A stretch of DNA of 64,000 nt from Betaproteobacteria bacterium. Lineage in GTDB: Bacteria; Pseudomonadota; Gammaproteobacteria; Burkholderiales; WYBJ01. The DNA lies in contig WHTS01000025.1 in assembly GCA_009377585.1 (NCBI GenBank), positions 1 to 64,000 on the forward strand. The letters run 5' to 3'. Shown in pieces: positions 6,381-15,181 of this stretch (the first letter of the stretch is position 1; the number at the start of each line of letters is the position of its first letter). A model generated the notes under the pieces. The model did not search any database, was not told where the DNA came from, and saw only the letters and a list, made by a program, of their open reading frames with translations. Made by a program: the position numbers and the translations under genes.

Positions 6381-7370
6381 ATGCCAACTGAATCCACAGC
6401 CACCGCGGGACTGAACCGAATGGCCGTTGCCACCCCGGCCGACTACACGCGCGACCCGACTCGCTGGGGCAGCGCGGAGATCGCGGCCCACTTTGCGGAT
6501 TTCGAGCACCTGGACGTTCGCACGCAAGGCGCCATCATCCGCTTGCGCCATGGCGGGTCGGGACCGCCGCTGCTGCTCGTCCACGGCAACCCGCAGAACC
6601 ATACCTGCTGGTACCGGATCGCCGCGCGCCTCGCACAGCGCTATCACGTGATCCTGCCCGACCTGCGCGGCTACGGCGACAGCTCGCTGCCCGACACCGG
6701 CCCGAATCACGTCAATTTCAGCTTCCGGGCGATGGCGCAGGACCTGATCGACATCATGGATCAGTTCGGCTACCGGCAGTTCTACGTGGCCGGCCACGAC
6801 CGGGGTGCGCGCACGACACACCGCATGTGCCTCGACCATCCCGGGCGCATCCTGAAGGTGTGCCTGATGGACATCGTGCCCAACCACTATGTGTGGACGC
6901 ATACCAACAAGAACTGGGTGATCGGAACCTGGCACTGGGGATTCATGGCGCAGCCCGAGCCCTTTCCCGAGCGGCTCATCAGCGCGGTACCGGCCGAGTA
7001 CTTCCTGAAGAGCCGCATGGCCATACGCGGCGGCACGGGTCTGGGCTTCCTGGCCGAATCCGCGCTCGCCGAGTACGTGCGCTGCTACACGCTCAAGACG
7101 ATAACGGGCTCGTGCCGCGACTATCGGGCGACCGCGACTTGCGACTTCGAGATGGATGCGGTGGACAAGGACACGCAGCTCACTGCGCCTCTGCTATTGC
7201 TTTGGGGGGCACGGGGCCATCCGCCGGAGCGGGCGCGCGAGTTCATCGATATCTGGCATCGATACGCCAGCCGCATCGAAGCGTTCGAAGCCATGCCGTG
7301 CGGGCATTACATGCAGGAGGAGATGCCTGAGCGGATCTACGAGCACTACGCCAGGTTCTTCGCCAGCTGA
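6381..7370 (+). CDS. Haloacetate (fluoroacetate) dehalogenase-like alpha/beta hydrolase
   Basis: A 329-residue alpha/beta hydrolase. The oxyanion motif is HGNPQ (69-73). DLRGYGDSS and the nucleophile elbow GHDRGAR (Asp140) mark the haloacetate-dehalogenase branch. Compared, from memory, with the characterised fluoroacetate dehalogenase RPA1163, with an offset of about 30 residues, it keeps the nucleophile Asp140, Arg141 and Arg144 for carboxylate binding, acid Asp164, His185-Trp186 of the halide pocket, a Tyr at 248, and catalytic His309. This predicts hydrolysis of short 2-haloacids, possibly including C-F bonds. A ~40-residue N-terminal extension precedes the core. GAGGAGAC lies before ATG 6381. 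It appears to be a single gene. Confidence 0.82.
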   Translation: MPTESTATAGLNRMAVATPADYTRDPTRWGSAEIAAHFADFEHLDVRTQGAIIRLRHGGSGPPLLLVHGNPQNHTCWYRIAARLAQRYHVILPDLRGYGDSSLPDTGPNHVNFSFRAMAQDLIDIMDQFGYRQFYVAGHDRGARTTHRMCLDHPGRILKVCLMDIVPNHYVWTHTNKNWVIGTWHWGFMAQPEPFPERLISAVPAEYFLKSRMAIRGGTGLGFLAESALAEYVRCYTLKTITGSCRDYRATATCDFEMDAVDKDTQLTAPLLLLWGARGHPPERAREFIDIWHRYASRIEAFEAMPCGHYMQEEMPERIYEHYARFFAS

Positions 7371-7610
7371 GAGGCAACGGGCCGCGGCGCACGACGCGGG
7401 CGAAAACAGCGAGAGAATCGGCCGTGCCATGCTCGCCGTCCGGTAATTCGCTTGCTTCATCCAGGCGGTTTTGGCAGAATCGCCCGGCATCACGCGCCGG
7501 GCCGCTAGCCCCGAATTCAGTCGGTACCGCGGCCGAACACCCTGTAAATCCCATCGGCAACCCGACGTCCGTTCAAGCCGGGCGTTCGCTGCACGCGCGA
7601 GAGACCGACG

Positions 7611-8282
7611 ATGTCAAGCCCCCGCATCGCCCTGATTCACGCCACGGCCGTCGCCATGGCGCCCGTTTGCGAGGCATTCCAGAGCGGCTGGCCGCAAGCC
7701 CGCATTACGCATCTGCTCGACGATTCGCTCAGCACCGATCTCGCGGCCGAAGGCTCGCTCGGCCCCCGCATGATCGAGCGGTTCGTCACGCTGGCGCGCT
7801 ATAGCGCGGGATGCGGGGCCGATGCCATCCTGTTCACCTGCTCGGCTTTCGGCGCGGCGATCGAGGCGGCCCGCGCGGCGGTCGACATTCCGGTGCTGAA
7901 GCCCAACGAAGCGATGTTCGACGAGGCCTTGGAGACGGGGCGGCGCATCGGGCTCATCTCCACTTTCGAGCCGAGCATTCCATCCATGGTGCGCGAGCTG
8001 GAAGACGCGGCGAAACGCCGCGCGATCGAGCTCGACGTGCGCTCGCGCAGCGTTCCGGATGCGCTGGCGGCATTGCGCCGCGGCGACTCGAATTTGCACG
8101 ACGAGTTGATTGCGCGGGCTGGTGCTGACTTCAAGGAGTGCGACGTGCTCATGCTCGCGCAGTTTTCGATGGCGCGTGCCGCTTCGCGTTTTGAGCCTTT
8201 TCCTGGACGACGCGTTTTGACCAGCCCCGGCTCGGCCGTATCCCGGCTCAAGCGCGATCTGGCCCAGTTCGCCGTCGCCTGA
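7611..8282 (+). CDS. Asp/Glu/hydantoin racemase family protein
   Basis: A 223-residue protein with the two-domain aspartate/glutamate racemase fold: N-terminal IALIHATAVAMAPV, the first active-site region ILFTCSAFGAAIEAAR (Cys near residue 80), IPVLKPNEAMFDEAL, and GRRIGLISTFEPSIPSM. At the second active-site position the usual cysteine is not evident (VLMLAQFSMARAA). That makes a two-base racemase doubtful and leaves room for a decarboxylase, maleate isomerase or hydrolase-like activity. It precedes the CAAX-type protease by only 37 nt. Substrate unknown. Confidence 0.72.
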   Translation: MSSPRIALIHATAVAMAPVCEAFQSGWPQARITHLLDDSLSTDLAAEGSLGPRMIERFVTLARYSAGCGADAILFTCSAFGAAIEAARAAVDIPVLKPNEAMFDEALETGRRIGLISTFEPSIPSMVRELEDAAKRRAIELDVRSRSVPDALAALRRGDSNLHDELIARAGADFKECDVLMLAQFSMARAASRFEPFPGRRVLTSPGSAVSRLKRDLAQFAVA

Positions 8283-8319
8283 GAACGCGCCAGCAGAAGA
8301 AGTCGCCGGCTTGCGCCGC

Positions 8320-9039
8320 ATGCTCCCTGAAGCAACCCAGTCCACGGTGACGGCGTGGCTGGGCTCGGACTCGGCTTCGCGCATCCTGCCCTTCGCACTT
8401 TTCATGTTGTTCGTGGCGGCCGGCTCGCTGCTGCCGCCGCCGCTGCCGGTGCCGGTGCCGCCCGGGGAATGGGACTCGCGCTGGATCTATGCGCTGCGTG
8501 CCGTCGTTGCCGGCGCCGCCCTGGTGGTGCTGTGGCCGCGCTTCGTCGAGTTGCGCGATTGGCGCCTGCCGTGGTCCGATGGGCTGCTCGCGCTTGGCGC
8601 CGGTGTCGGCGTGCTGATCATCTGGATATGGCTCGATGAGGGCTGGTTCGCGTTCGAGCTCGGTGCCGGCTTCGATCCGCGCCGGTACGGCTCCGATGCG
8701 TTCGACTGGCCGATCACCTTTTTCCGCCTCCTCGGGCTGGCGGTGGTTGTTCCGCTCGCGGAGGAATTGTTCTGGCGCTCGTTCCTGCTGCGCTGGCTGG
8801 AGAAGCAGGATTTTCTGGCCGTGCGGCCCGCAGCCGTGGGCCTGCGCGCGCTGCTGATCACCAGCGTGCTGTTCGCGCTGGAACACAATCAATGGCTGGC
8901 TGGGTTCATCGCAGGTCTGGTCTACGGCTGGATCTACATGCACACAGGCCGCCTGTGGGTTCCCGTACTTGCCCACGCAGTGACCAACGGGCTGCTCGGC
9001 GCGTATATTCTGATCACGCGCGACTGGCGCTTTTGGTGA
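8320..9039 (+). CDS. CAAX prenyl protease-related (CPBP) membrane protease, PEP-CTERM type
   Basis: About 239 residues with seven to eight hydrophobic segments. The glutamyl intramembrane protease motifs are present: EELFWRSFL (EExxxR), FALEHNQW (FxxxH) and VLAHAVTNG (HxxxN). The N-terminal half (FALFMLFVAAGSLLP, RWIYALRAVVAGAALVVLW, ELRDWRLP) matches the CAAX-protease-related subfamily that accompanies exosortase/PEP-CTERM systems. No exosortase is nearby, but a PEP-CTERM protein is encoded at 25.0-26.3 kb. The start may be ATG 8320 or TTG 8311; neither has a strong ribosome-binding site. Confidence 0.8.
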   Translation: MLPEATQSTVTAWLGSDSASRILPFALFMLFVAAGSLLPPPLPVPVPPGEWDSRWIYALRAVVAGAALVVLWPRFVELRDWRLPWSDGLLALGAGVGVLIIWIWLDEGWFAFELGAGFDPRRYGSDAFDWPITFFRLLGLAVVVPLAEELFWRSFLLRWLEKQDFLAVRPAAVGLRALLITSVLFALEHNQWLAGFIAGLVYGWIYMHTGRLWVPVLAHAVTNGLLGAYILITRDWRFW

Positions 9040-9081
9040 AACCGGCGGCGCGCACCCGCATCGTCCATGGGTTGATTAGCC

Positions 9082-9984
9082 TTGCCGTCTCGACGCCGCA
9101 TTCTGTTGCTAGCGCTCGGCGCAGCCCTGGCCGAGCCGTGCCGGGCCATCATCGGCGGTAGCGAGGACGGCACACCGCCCGACTCGCCGGCCAACCGTGT
9201 CGATCCGAACACGACCCGCTCGCCCTGGGCTGGGGTCGGCAGCCTCAGCGTCGTCATCGGAACGCTGCAGCAGCGAGAAGCTACCTACACGGCCGCGGCG
9301 CTCGATGCGCGTCATGTCATCACGGCGGCCCACGTCGTCGCCGGCCGGGATGCGACCGACGTGCGCTTCAATCTGAACTACGGGGCGGACCTCTCGCACC
9401 GGATCGACGCGGCGGCCATCATCGTCCATCCCGATTACGCGGGCTACAAGCCCGATGCGAGATCCGGCGTCGTGCACGACGATCTCGCGATCGTGCGCCT
9501 TGGCGAGTCGCTGCCGTTCGGCGTGCCTTTCTACACAATTCAGCGCACTCCGGTTCGACCGCGTACGGTGATTACGTTGGTGGGCTACGGCGCCAGCGGC
9601 GATGGCGTTCACGGCCGAAGCGTTGCGGCCTCGCCGGCGGTGAAACGCGTCGGCCGCAACGTCATCGATGCGGGGTTCCGGGACAGCGACGGCGGAGATC
9701 TGCCGGAAGTGTACCTGTTCGACTTCGACGGGCCGGATGCTTCCGCCAATCGGCTCGGCGGCGGCTCGCTCGGCAATCACATCGAAGCGACCGTCGCGGG
9801 CGGCGATTCGGGATCGCCCGCGCTGGTGCCTGCAGCGCGGGGACGTTGGCAGCTGGTCGGCGTCAATACCTTCGTCGCACCTCGGTCAGCGCTCAACCAG
9901 CGCTTCGGTGGCTTCGGCGGCGGCGTACTGCTTTACCCGTATGTCGGCTGGGTGAATTCGGTGCTGGCCGGTACGGCTGGCTGA
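9082..9984 (+). CDS. Secreted trypsin-like serine protease
   Basis: A 300-residue S1-family protease with a signal peptide (RRRILLLALGAALAEPCRA) directly before the IIGGSEDG activation-type N-terminus. The triad is visible: His in VITAAHVV, Asp in HDDLAIVRL and Ser in AGGDSGSPAL. The cleaved form would start near residue 23, so little or no propeptide is present. The start is a TTG (9082) without a strong ribosome-binding site. It probably acts in the periplasm or outside the cell. Confidence 0.83.
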   Translation: MPSRRRILLLALGAALAEPCRAIIGGSEDGTPPDSPANRVDPNTTRSPWAGVGSLSVVIGTLQQREATYTAAALDARHVITAAHVVAGRDATDVRFNLNYGADLSHRIDAAAIIVHPDYAGYKPDARSGVVHDDLAIVRLGESLPFGVPFYTIQRTPVRPRTVITLVGYGASGDGVHGRSVAASPAVKRVGRNVIDAGFRDSDGGDLPEVYLFDFDGPDASANRLGGGSLGNHIEATVAGGDSGSPALVPAARGRWQLVGVNTFVAPRSALNQRFGGFGGGVLLYPYVGWVNSVLAGTAG

Positions 9985-10134
9985 GCTCATTCGTTCGGCA
10001 TGCGAGACGGATCGCATTGCGGAACATCGGCAAGCAGGCTACAGTCCGCATGCGGACTACACACCAAGCTGAGCGCTGCGCGCATGGCACGTCGATTGCG
10101 GCATTGAGGTAATCCCTGCGCCGGGAGGTGTTGG

Positions 10135-11211
10135 ATGTGCGCTTCCGTTTCCTTTCTCTCGCGTGCTCTCTTGACGATGGGCACGGCAATGCGGCGCGCG
10201 GGATATGGCGTGCGTCTCATAGTACTCGCCACCTTTGTATCGGTTGCTCCGCCCCCGCTTCATGCCGCAGAAGGCGCGCCGCTGGAAGAAGCCAAGCCGG
10301 ACCGGCAGATTCGCAACATGGACGCGCTCTCGGTCGTGCTGCTGCGCGCGACTGCGCCCAAGGATGCGCGCAGCGCAGCCACGCTCGGCGTGCAGCGGCA
10401 AGGCAGCGGGATCGTCATCGACAACAGCGGCCTCATCCTGACGATCGGCTACCTCATCCTGGAAGCCGATGGGATCGAAGTCATTCCCGCCGACGGCAAG
10501 GCGGTGCCTGCGACCATGGTGGGATACGACCATGCAACCGGATTCGGCCTGGTGCGTGCTTCGGCGCCGCTGACGATCAAGCCGATCGAGCTGGGCGATT
10601 CGGCCACCTTGCCCGAGCGTGAGCCCGTTTTGATCGCCGGTTTCGACGGCGTGGCGCCGGCCTATGTGGTTTCCAAGCGTCAGTTCGCCGGCTTCTGGGA
10701 GTATCTGCTCGACAGCGCGATCTTTACTGCGCCGGCCACGGTGAACTGGAGCGGGGCGGCGCTCATCGGCCGCGACGGCAAGCTCTATGGCGTGGGCTCG
10801 CTGGTCGTAACCGATGCGGTCAAGCCGCAAACCTACTCGCCCGGCAACATGTTCGTGCCGATCGATCTGCTGAAACCGATCCTGGGCGATTTGATCGATA
10901 CCGGCCGAGTCAGCGGTCCGGCACGTCCCTGGATCGGCGTCAACACGCAGGAGATGCAGGGTCACCTGGTCGTCACGCGCGTCACCCGGGACGGTCCGGC
11001 CGAGAAAGGCGGTTTGAAGGTGGGCGACATCATTCTGCGCATCGGCGGCCAGCAGATCGCCGGTCAGGTCGATTTCTATCGCAAGCTATGGTCGAAAGGG
11101 CCGGCCGGCACCGAAATTCCGCTGTCGGTCCTGCAGGGCGCACAGATGAAGGACTTCGTGATCCAATCGATGGATCGCGCCAAGCACGTGCGCACGCGGA
11201 CAACGTATTAG
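10135..11211 (+). CDS. HtrA-like PDZ protein lacking the protease triad
   Basis: A 358-residue exported protein: basic N-terminus, hydrophobic signal (LIVLATFVSVAPPPLHAA), a trypsin-fold domain (residues ~70-250) and a C-terminal PDZ domain (~265-345, including RVTRDGPAEKGGLKVGDIILRIGG). The fold matches DegP/HtrA, with QGSGIVIDNSGLILTIGYLI in place of GSGvii...G.iLTNNHV. The His is missing (TIGYL), the Asp motif DLAvlki is GFGLVRA, and the nucleophile motif GNSGG is NWSGAAL. The protein is therefore probably a non-proteolytic scaffold or chaperone. GGGAGGTG precedes ATG 10135. Confidence 0.82.
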   Translation: MCASVSFLSRALLTMGTAMRRAGYGVRLIVLATFVSVAPPPLHAAEGAPLEEAKPDRQIRNMDALSVVLLRATAPKDARSAATLGVQRQGSGIVIDNSGLILTIGYLILEADGIEVIPADGKAVPATMVGYDHATGFGLVRASAPLTIKPIELGDSATLPEREPVLIAGFDGVAPAYVVSKRQFAGFWEYLLDSAIFTAPATVNWSGAALIGRDGKLYGVGSLVVTDAVKPQTYSPGNMFVPIDLLKPILGDLIDTGRVSGPARPWIGVNTQEMQGHLVVTRVTRDGPAEKGGLKVGDIILRIGGQQIAGQVDFYRKLWSKGPAGTEIPLSVLQGAQMKDFVIQSMDRAKHVRTRTTY

Positions 11212-11345
11212 CCCGTGTGAGTCAGTGAGAGGCTTCCCGGGCCGCGACTCGGCGGCGTGCGAGTCCGACGCTATCGGCCACTGCTTCCTGCACGCCTTCC
11301 TGCTATCATTTTCCGCTTGACTCAGCCGCTACAGGAGCCGTTTTG

Positions 11346-12278
11346 ATGGCCCAGGATCGAATCAGGGGCGTGCTCTCGCCCGTCGTCACGCCGTTCAACG
11401 AAGATCTTTCCCCCGATGCCGAGCGCTTCATCCGGCATTGCAAATGGCTGGTATCCCAGCGCGTCGGTCTTGCCGTCTTCGGCACCAACAGCGAAGCGAA
11501 CTCGCTGTCCGCCAACGAACGCATGGCGCTGCTCGAGGCGCTGGTGAACGCCGGCGTCGATCCCAAGCGCATGATGCCCGGCACGGGGTGCTGCGCGTTG
11601 TCCGATTCGGTGCGCCTCACCGAGCATGCGGTCAAGCTGGGCGTGGCCGGGGCGCTGATGCTCCCGCCCTTCTACTACAAGGGCGTGAGTGACGAAGGCC
11701 TGTATCGCAACTTTTCGGAAGTCATTCAGCGCGTGGGCGATTCGCGCCTTCGCATCTATCTCTACCACATCCCGCCCGTCTCGCAGGTCCCCATCACGTT
11801 GAACCTGATCGAGCGGCTGCTCAAGGCTTATCCCGGCACCATCGCAGGGCTGAAGGACAGCTCGGGCGACTGGAACAACACCAAGGCGGTGTTGGATCGA
11901 TTCGGAAAGTCGGGCTTCGACGTGTTCGCCGGCAGCGAATCGTTCCTGCTGCAGAACATGCGCAACGGCGGCGCCGGCTGCATCACCGCCGGGGCGAACG
12001 TGAATCCGGCGCAGATCACTTCGCTCTACGATGCCTGGCAGGGCGCCGGCGCCGATTCGATGCAGAAGGCGATCGACGACGTTCGCAATGTCCTGCAAAG
12101 CGTGCCGATGATTCCGGCGCTGAAGCGCACCATCTCGCACTACTCGGGCGATAAGGAATGGAATCGGCTGCGTCCACCGCTCACGGAGCTCACCGCGCAG
12201 CAGGAGCAGCAGCTGCTGCAGGGGCTGGAGAAGCTGGACTTCGGCATGCCGGGCGTGCGCGAAGCGGCGCTCGCCTGA
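11346..12278 (+). CDS. Dihydrodipicolinate synthase / N-acetylneuraminate lyase family aldolase
   Basis: A 310-residue class I aldolase of the DapA superfamily. The Schiff-base lysine is in TIAGLKDSSGDWNN and the assisting tyrosine in IYLYHIPP. The N-terminal GVLSPVVTPFNEDLSPD and VFGTNSEANSLSANER strand-loop motifs are canonical. GTNSE replaces the GTTGE loop of true DapA, so the substrate is more likely another 2-oxo acid aldol than aspartate semialdehyde. ATG 11346 follows AGGAG; a TTG one codon earlier is less likely. Confidence 0.85.
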   Translation: MAQDRIRGVLSPVVTPFNEDLSPDAERFIRHCKWLVSQRVGLAVFGTNSEANSLSANERMALLEALVNAGVDPKRMMPGTGCCALSDSVRLTEHAVKLGVAGALMLPPFYYKGVSDEGLYRNFSEVIQRVGDSRLRIYLYHIPPVSQVPITLNLIERLLKAYPGTIAGLKDSSGDWNNTKAVLDRFGKSGFDVFAGSESFLLQNMRNGGAGCITAGANVNPAQITSLYDAWQGAGADSMQKAIDDVRNVLQSVPMIPALKRTISHYSGDKEWNRLRPPLTELTAQQEQQLLQGLEKLDFGMPGVREAALA

Positions 12279-12332
12279 CGCGCACTCGGCTGGCGGTGGC
12301 TGCAAGCGCCCCTGCCGTTCCAACTCGCCGAC

Positions 12333-12353
12333 CCGAGGCGAGCCACGCCTCGG
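12333..12353. terminator. Hairpin between convergent genes
   Basis: CCGAGGCG-AGCCA-CGCCTCGG forms a perfect 8-bp GC-rich stem between the aldolase (+) and crotonase (-) stop codons. No clear T-run follows on either strand, so it would be an imperfect bidirectional terminator or an mRNA-stabilising stem. Confidence 0.45.
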
Positions 12354-12360
12354 CGCAAAT

Positions 12361-13164
12361 CTAACGGCCGCGGAATACGGGACGGCGCTTTTCCATGAAG
12401 GCGCTGCGGCCTTCCTCGTAATCGGCGCTTGCGAAGCAGGCGTCGACCATGTCCTGGCAGCGCTCGAGATCGCGGACACTGGAGTCCTTGTGCCGCTCCA
12501 GGACGCAGCGCTTGACCGCCGCCAGCGTGAGCGGCGCATTGTCGGCGATCATCTCCGCGTAGCCGCGCGTGTACGATTCGAGCTCGCCGACCGGCACCAG
12601 CCGATTGATGAGCCCCATCGTCACGGCTTCCTGCGCATTGAACTTGCGCGCAGTGAAGAAGATCTCGGCAGCGAACGACGGGCCGACCAGGTCGATCAAG
12701 CGCCGGATTCCGTCGTAGCGATAGCCCAGGCCCAGCCGGCCGGCCGGAATCGCGTAGATCGAATCGTCGGCAGCGATGCGGATGTCGCAATCGATGGCCA
12801 CCGCGCAGCCGCCGCCGATGCAGTAACCGCGGACCATCGCGATGGTCGGCTTGGAAAATTCCTGCAGTGCTTTGTGCGCGGCCTCGCCGGCCGCGTTGTA
12901 CGCTTCGGCCGCCTGCGTGCTCGCGCGCTTTTCCTTGAACTCGGAGATGTCGGCCCCGGAGATGAACGCCTTTTCGCCGGCGCCCTTCAGGATGACCACG
13001 CGGACGTCCGGGTCCTTCTCGAACGACGCCAGGGCGCGCGGCACCGATTCCCACATCGACATGGAGACGGCATTGTGGCGTGCCGGATTGTTGAACGTGA
13101 TCCAGCCGATCGCGCCTTCCTTGTGCGCCAGCAGTTTTTCGGTCGTGGTCTCCACTGTGTCCAT
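12361..13164 (-). CDS. Enoyl-CoA hydratase/isomerase (crotonase) family protein
   Basis: A 267-residue crotonase-fold protein. The CoA/oxyanion motifs are AFISGADISEF and KPTIAMVRGYCIGGGCAVAIDCDIRIAADDS. The two catalytic glutamates of true enoyl-CoA hydratases are not seen: GGGCE is GGGCA, and the second Glu region reads YAIPAGRLGLGY. It should therefore stabilise a thioester enolate but is unlikely to be a simple hydratase; a decarboxylase, isomerase or C-C hydrolase is possible. It diverges from the acyl-CoA ligase gene at 13.26 kb, so a shared CoA-thioester pathway is plausible. Confidence 0.85.
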   Translation of the reverse strand: MDTVETTTEKLLAHKEGAIGWITFNNPARHNAVSMSMWESVPRALASFEKDPDVRVVILKGAGEKAFISGADISEFKEKRASTQAAEAYNAAGEAAHKALQEFSKPTIAMVRGYCIGGGCAVAIDCDIRIAADDSIYAIPAGRLGLGYRYDGIRRLIDLVGPSFAAEIFFTARKFNAQEAVTMGLINRLVPVGELESYTRGYAEMIADNAPLTLAAVKRCVLERHKDSSVRDLERCQDMVDACFASADYEEGRSAFMEKRRPVFRGR

Positions 13165-13260
13165 GGCAATCCTCGAGAGTCGACGGGCGGAAGCGCCCGA
13201 TTATAATCGGATGCGGATCTGGCGGGACGAAACCGATACGAAACAATGCGGAGACCATCG

Positions 13261-14961
13261 ATGCAAGAGCCTCAGTTCCCGGCGCACGGGCAAGCGGACG
13301 CCGTGGCGGGAAAGCTTTCTCCGCTCGACGTGCTGCGGCTGTATCCGCTGCACGATGGCACCCTCCTGGGCGCACTCGAAAGCCGCATCCAGGCCGACCC
13401 GGAACGGCCGTTTCTGCGCTACCGCGGCCGGACCTGGTCGCGACGTGCGTTCCATGCGGCGGCTCTCGATCTGGCGCGCGCGCTCACCGCACGCGGCATC
13501 AAGAGCGGGGACCGCGTCGGCATCGTGGCGCGCAATCACGAAGGGCACGTGCTGCTGTTGTTCGCCTTGGCACGGATCGGCGCCATCCTGGTTCCAACCA
13601 ATCCGGAGTTCGGTGTCACCGAAACCCGCTACCTGCTCGGCAAGGCCGAAGTGAGCGCGGTTGCCGCCTCGCCCGAGTGTCTTGCGAACGTTCGTGAGAC
13701 GGTTGCCGAGCTCGCCGTGGCGCCGTGGTTGATCGTGCTCGACGGGATAGCCGACGGCGCGGTCCCTCTCGCCGAGCTGCTCGGAGACGCGGCGGAAGGC
13801 GCAGTGTCCTTCTCGGAGCTGCCCGGCGGCGCGCCGGCGCGCCTGTCGCCCAATCTGCCGCCCAATCCGCCGGCCGACACGAGCTGCCTCATCATCTTCA
13901 CCTCCGGCTCGACCGGGTTCCCGAAAGGCGCGCTGCACAGTCAGCGCAACTTCGTGACCGCGGGCGAGGCGAACGTGGCGCGGCTATGGCTGCAGCCGGA
14001 CGACCGGCTGATGACCGTGCTGCCGATGTTCCATGTCAACGCGCTGTTCTACTCGCTCGCCGGCGCACTGGCGGCAGGTGCCTGCTGCGTGCTGATCGAG
14101 CGCTTCTCGGCCTCCGCGTTCTGGGACACAGCGGTCGAAACCGGCGCGACCACGCTCAATATCATCGAAGCGATCGGCCGTATTCTCGTTGCTCGCCCGC
14201 TCGCCGAGTTTCGCCCCGGGCATCGCATCCGCAGCGTCTACGGCGCGCGAGCGGACGTGCGCGAGCATTTCCGCAAGGCCTTTCACATTCCGCATCTGCT
14301 GACCGGCTTCGGCATGACCGAGATTCCGGGTGTGTGCTGCGCGCCGTTCGACGGGCCGGACATGCCGGGCGCGATGGGCCCGGCGGGCCGCCACCCGGAT
14401 CCCGAACGGCCGTGGGCGCAACTGCGCGTGGTGGACGAAGAAGGCCGCGACGTGCCCGACGGCATCGAAGGCGAGCTCTGGGTGAAGCACCCGATCGTCA
14501 TGCAGGGCTATTTCCGCGACGACGAGCAAACGCGGGCCTCCTTTCACGAAGGCTGGTTCAAGACCGGAGACCTGGTGCGGCGCGACTCCGACGGCTGCTT
14601 CTGGTTCGTCACGCGCAAGAAGGACATCATCCGTCGCCGCGGCGAGAACATCGCCGGAGCCGAGCTCGATCGCGTCATTTGCGAGCACCCGAGCGTGGTG
14701 GAAGCGGCTGCGATTCCGGTGCCCTCGGAATTGGGCGAAGACGAGATTCTCGTCTGCGTGGTGCCGCGCCCGGGAGCAGCGCTCAGCGCCGAAGAGATCG
14801 CCGGCTGGTGCCGGGCTCGGCTCGCGCCGATGAAGGTGCCGCGCTTCGTGCTCCTGACCTCGGATCTCCCGCACACGCCGACGCACAAGGTCAACAAGCA
14901 GGTGCTGAAGAGCGATCCGACGCTGAAAGCGCGCGCCGTGGATCTCTCCGCGGCGCGCTAA
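13261..14961 (+). CDS. AMP-forming acyl-CoA synthetase
   Basis: A 566-residue ANL-superfamily ligase similar to crotonobetaine/carnitine-CoA and medium-chain acyl-CoA ligases. The AMP-binding P-loop is LIIFTSGSTGFPKG; others are LTGFGMTEIPG (motif A5), GWFKTGDLVRRD (A7), RKKDIIRRRGENIAG (A8) and a C-terminal catalytic lysine in THKVNKQVLK. It activates a carboxylic acid to its CoA thioester. ATG 13261 has GGAG upstream; an in-frame ATG at 13246 has none. It diverges from the crotonase gene. Confidence 0.87.
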   Translation: MQEPQFPAHGQADAVAGKLSPLDVLRLYPLHDGTLLGALESRIQADPERPFLRYRGRTWSRRAFHAAALDLARALTARGIKSGDRVGIVARNHEGHVLLLFALARIGAILVPTNPEFGVTETRYLLGKAEVSAVAASPECLANVRETVAELAVAPWLIVLDGIADGAVPLAELLGDAAEGAVSFSELPGGAPARLSPNLPPNPPADTSCLIIFTSGSTGFPKGALHSQRNFVTAGEANVARLWLQPDDRLMTVLPMFHVNALFYSLAGALAAGACCVLIERFSASAFWDTAVETGATTLNIIEAIGRILVARPLAEFRPGHRIRSVYGARADVREHFRKAFHIPHLLTGFGMTEIPGVCCAPFDGPDMPGAMGPAGRHPDPERPWAQLRVVDEEGRDVPDGIEGELWVKHPIVMQGYFRDDEQTRASFHEGWFKTGDLVRRDSDGCFWFVTRKKDIIRRRGENIAGAELDRVICEHPSVVEAAAIPVPSELGEDEILVCVVPRPGAALSAEEIAGWCRARLAPMKVPRFVLLTSDLPHTPTHKVNKQVLKSDPTLKARAVDLSAAR

Positions 14962-15089
14962 CCGATCGTAAGACTGAAGCACTCCGAGCGCGCCGTAAAT
15001 CCTGGCCGGAGTCGCGCTAGCCCAACCTGGCGGAAGCTGGGCCAGCTCAAACTGTGAAGTCGCTAGTGCTCTGAGTCAGAAGTTCGTCA

Positions 15090-15149
15090 CCCCCGCGAAC
15101 GCGGGGGTCCAGGTGGCGTCTCGTTCTGGATTCCCGCTTGCGCGGGAAT
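15090..15149. repeat. Two adjacent palindromes (dRS3-like ATTCCCGC repeat)
   Basis: CCCCCGC-GAAC-GCGGGGG (15090-15107) and ATTCCCGC-TTGC-GCGGGAAT (15130-15149) form strong stems between the converging acyl-CoA ligase and exoprotein genes. The ATTCCC...GGGAAT form recurs at 55.5 kb. It may serve as a bidirectional terminator. The rest of 14962-15181 holds nothing recognisable. Confidence 0.6.
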
Positions 15150-15181
15150 GACGAATTACGACGAAATTACGATTCACCACA

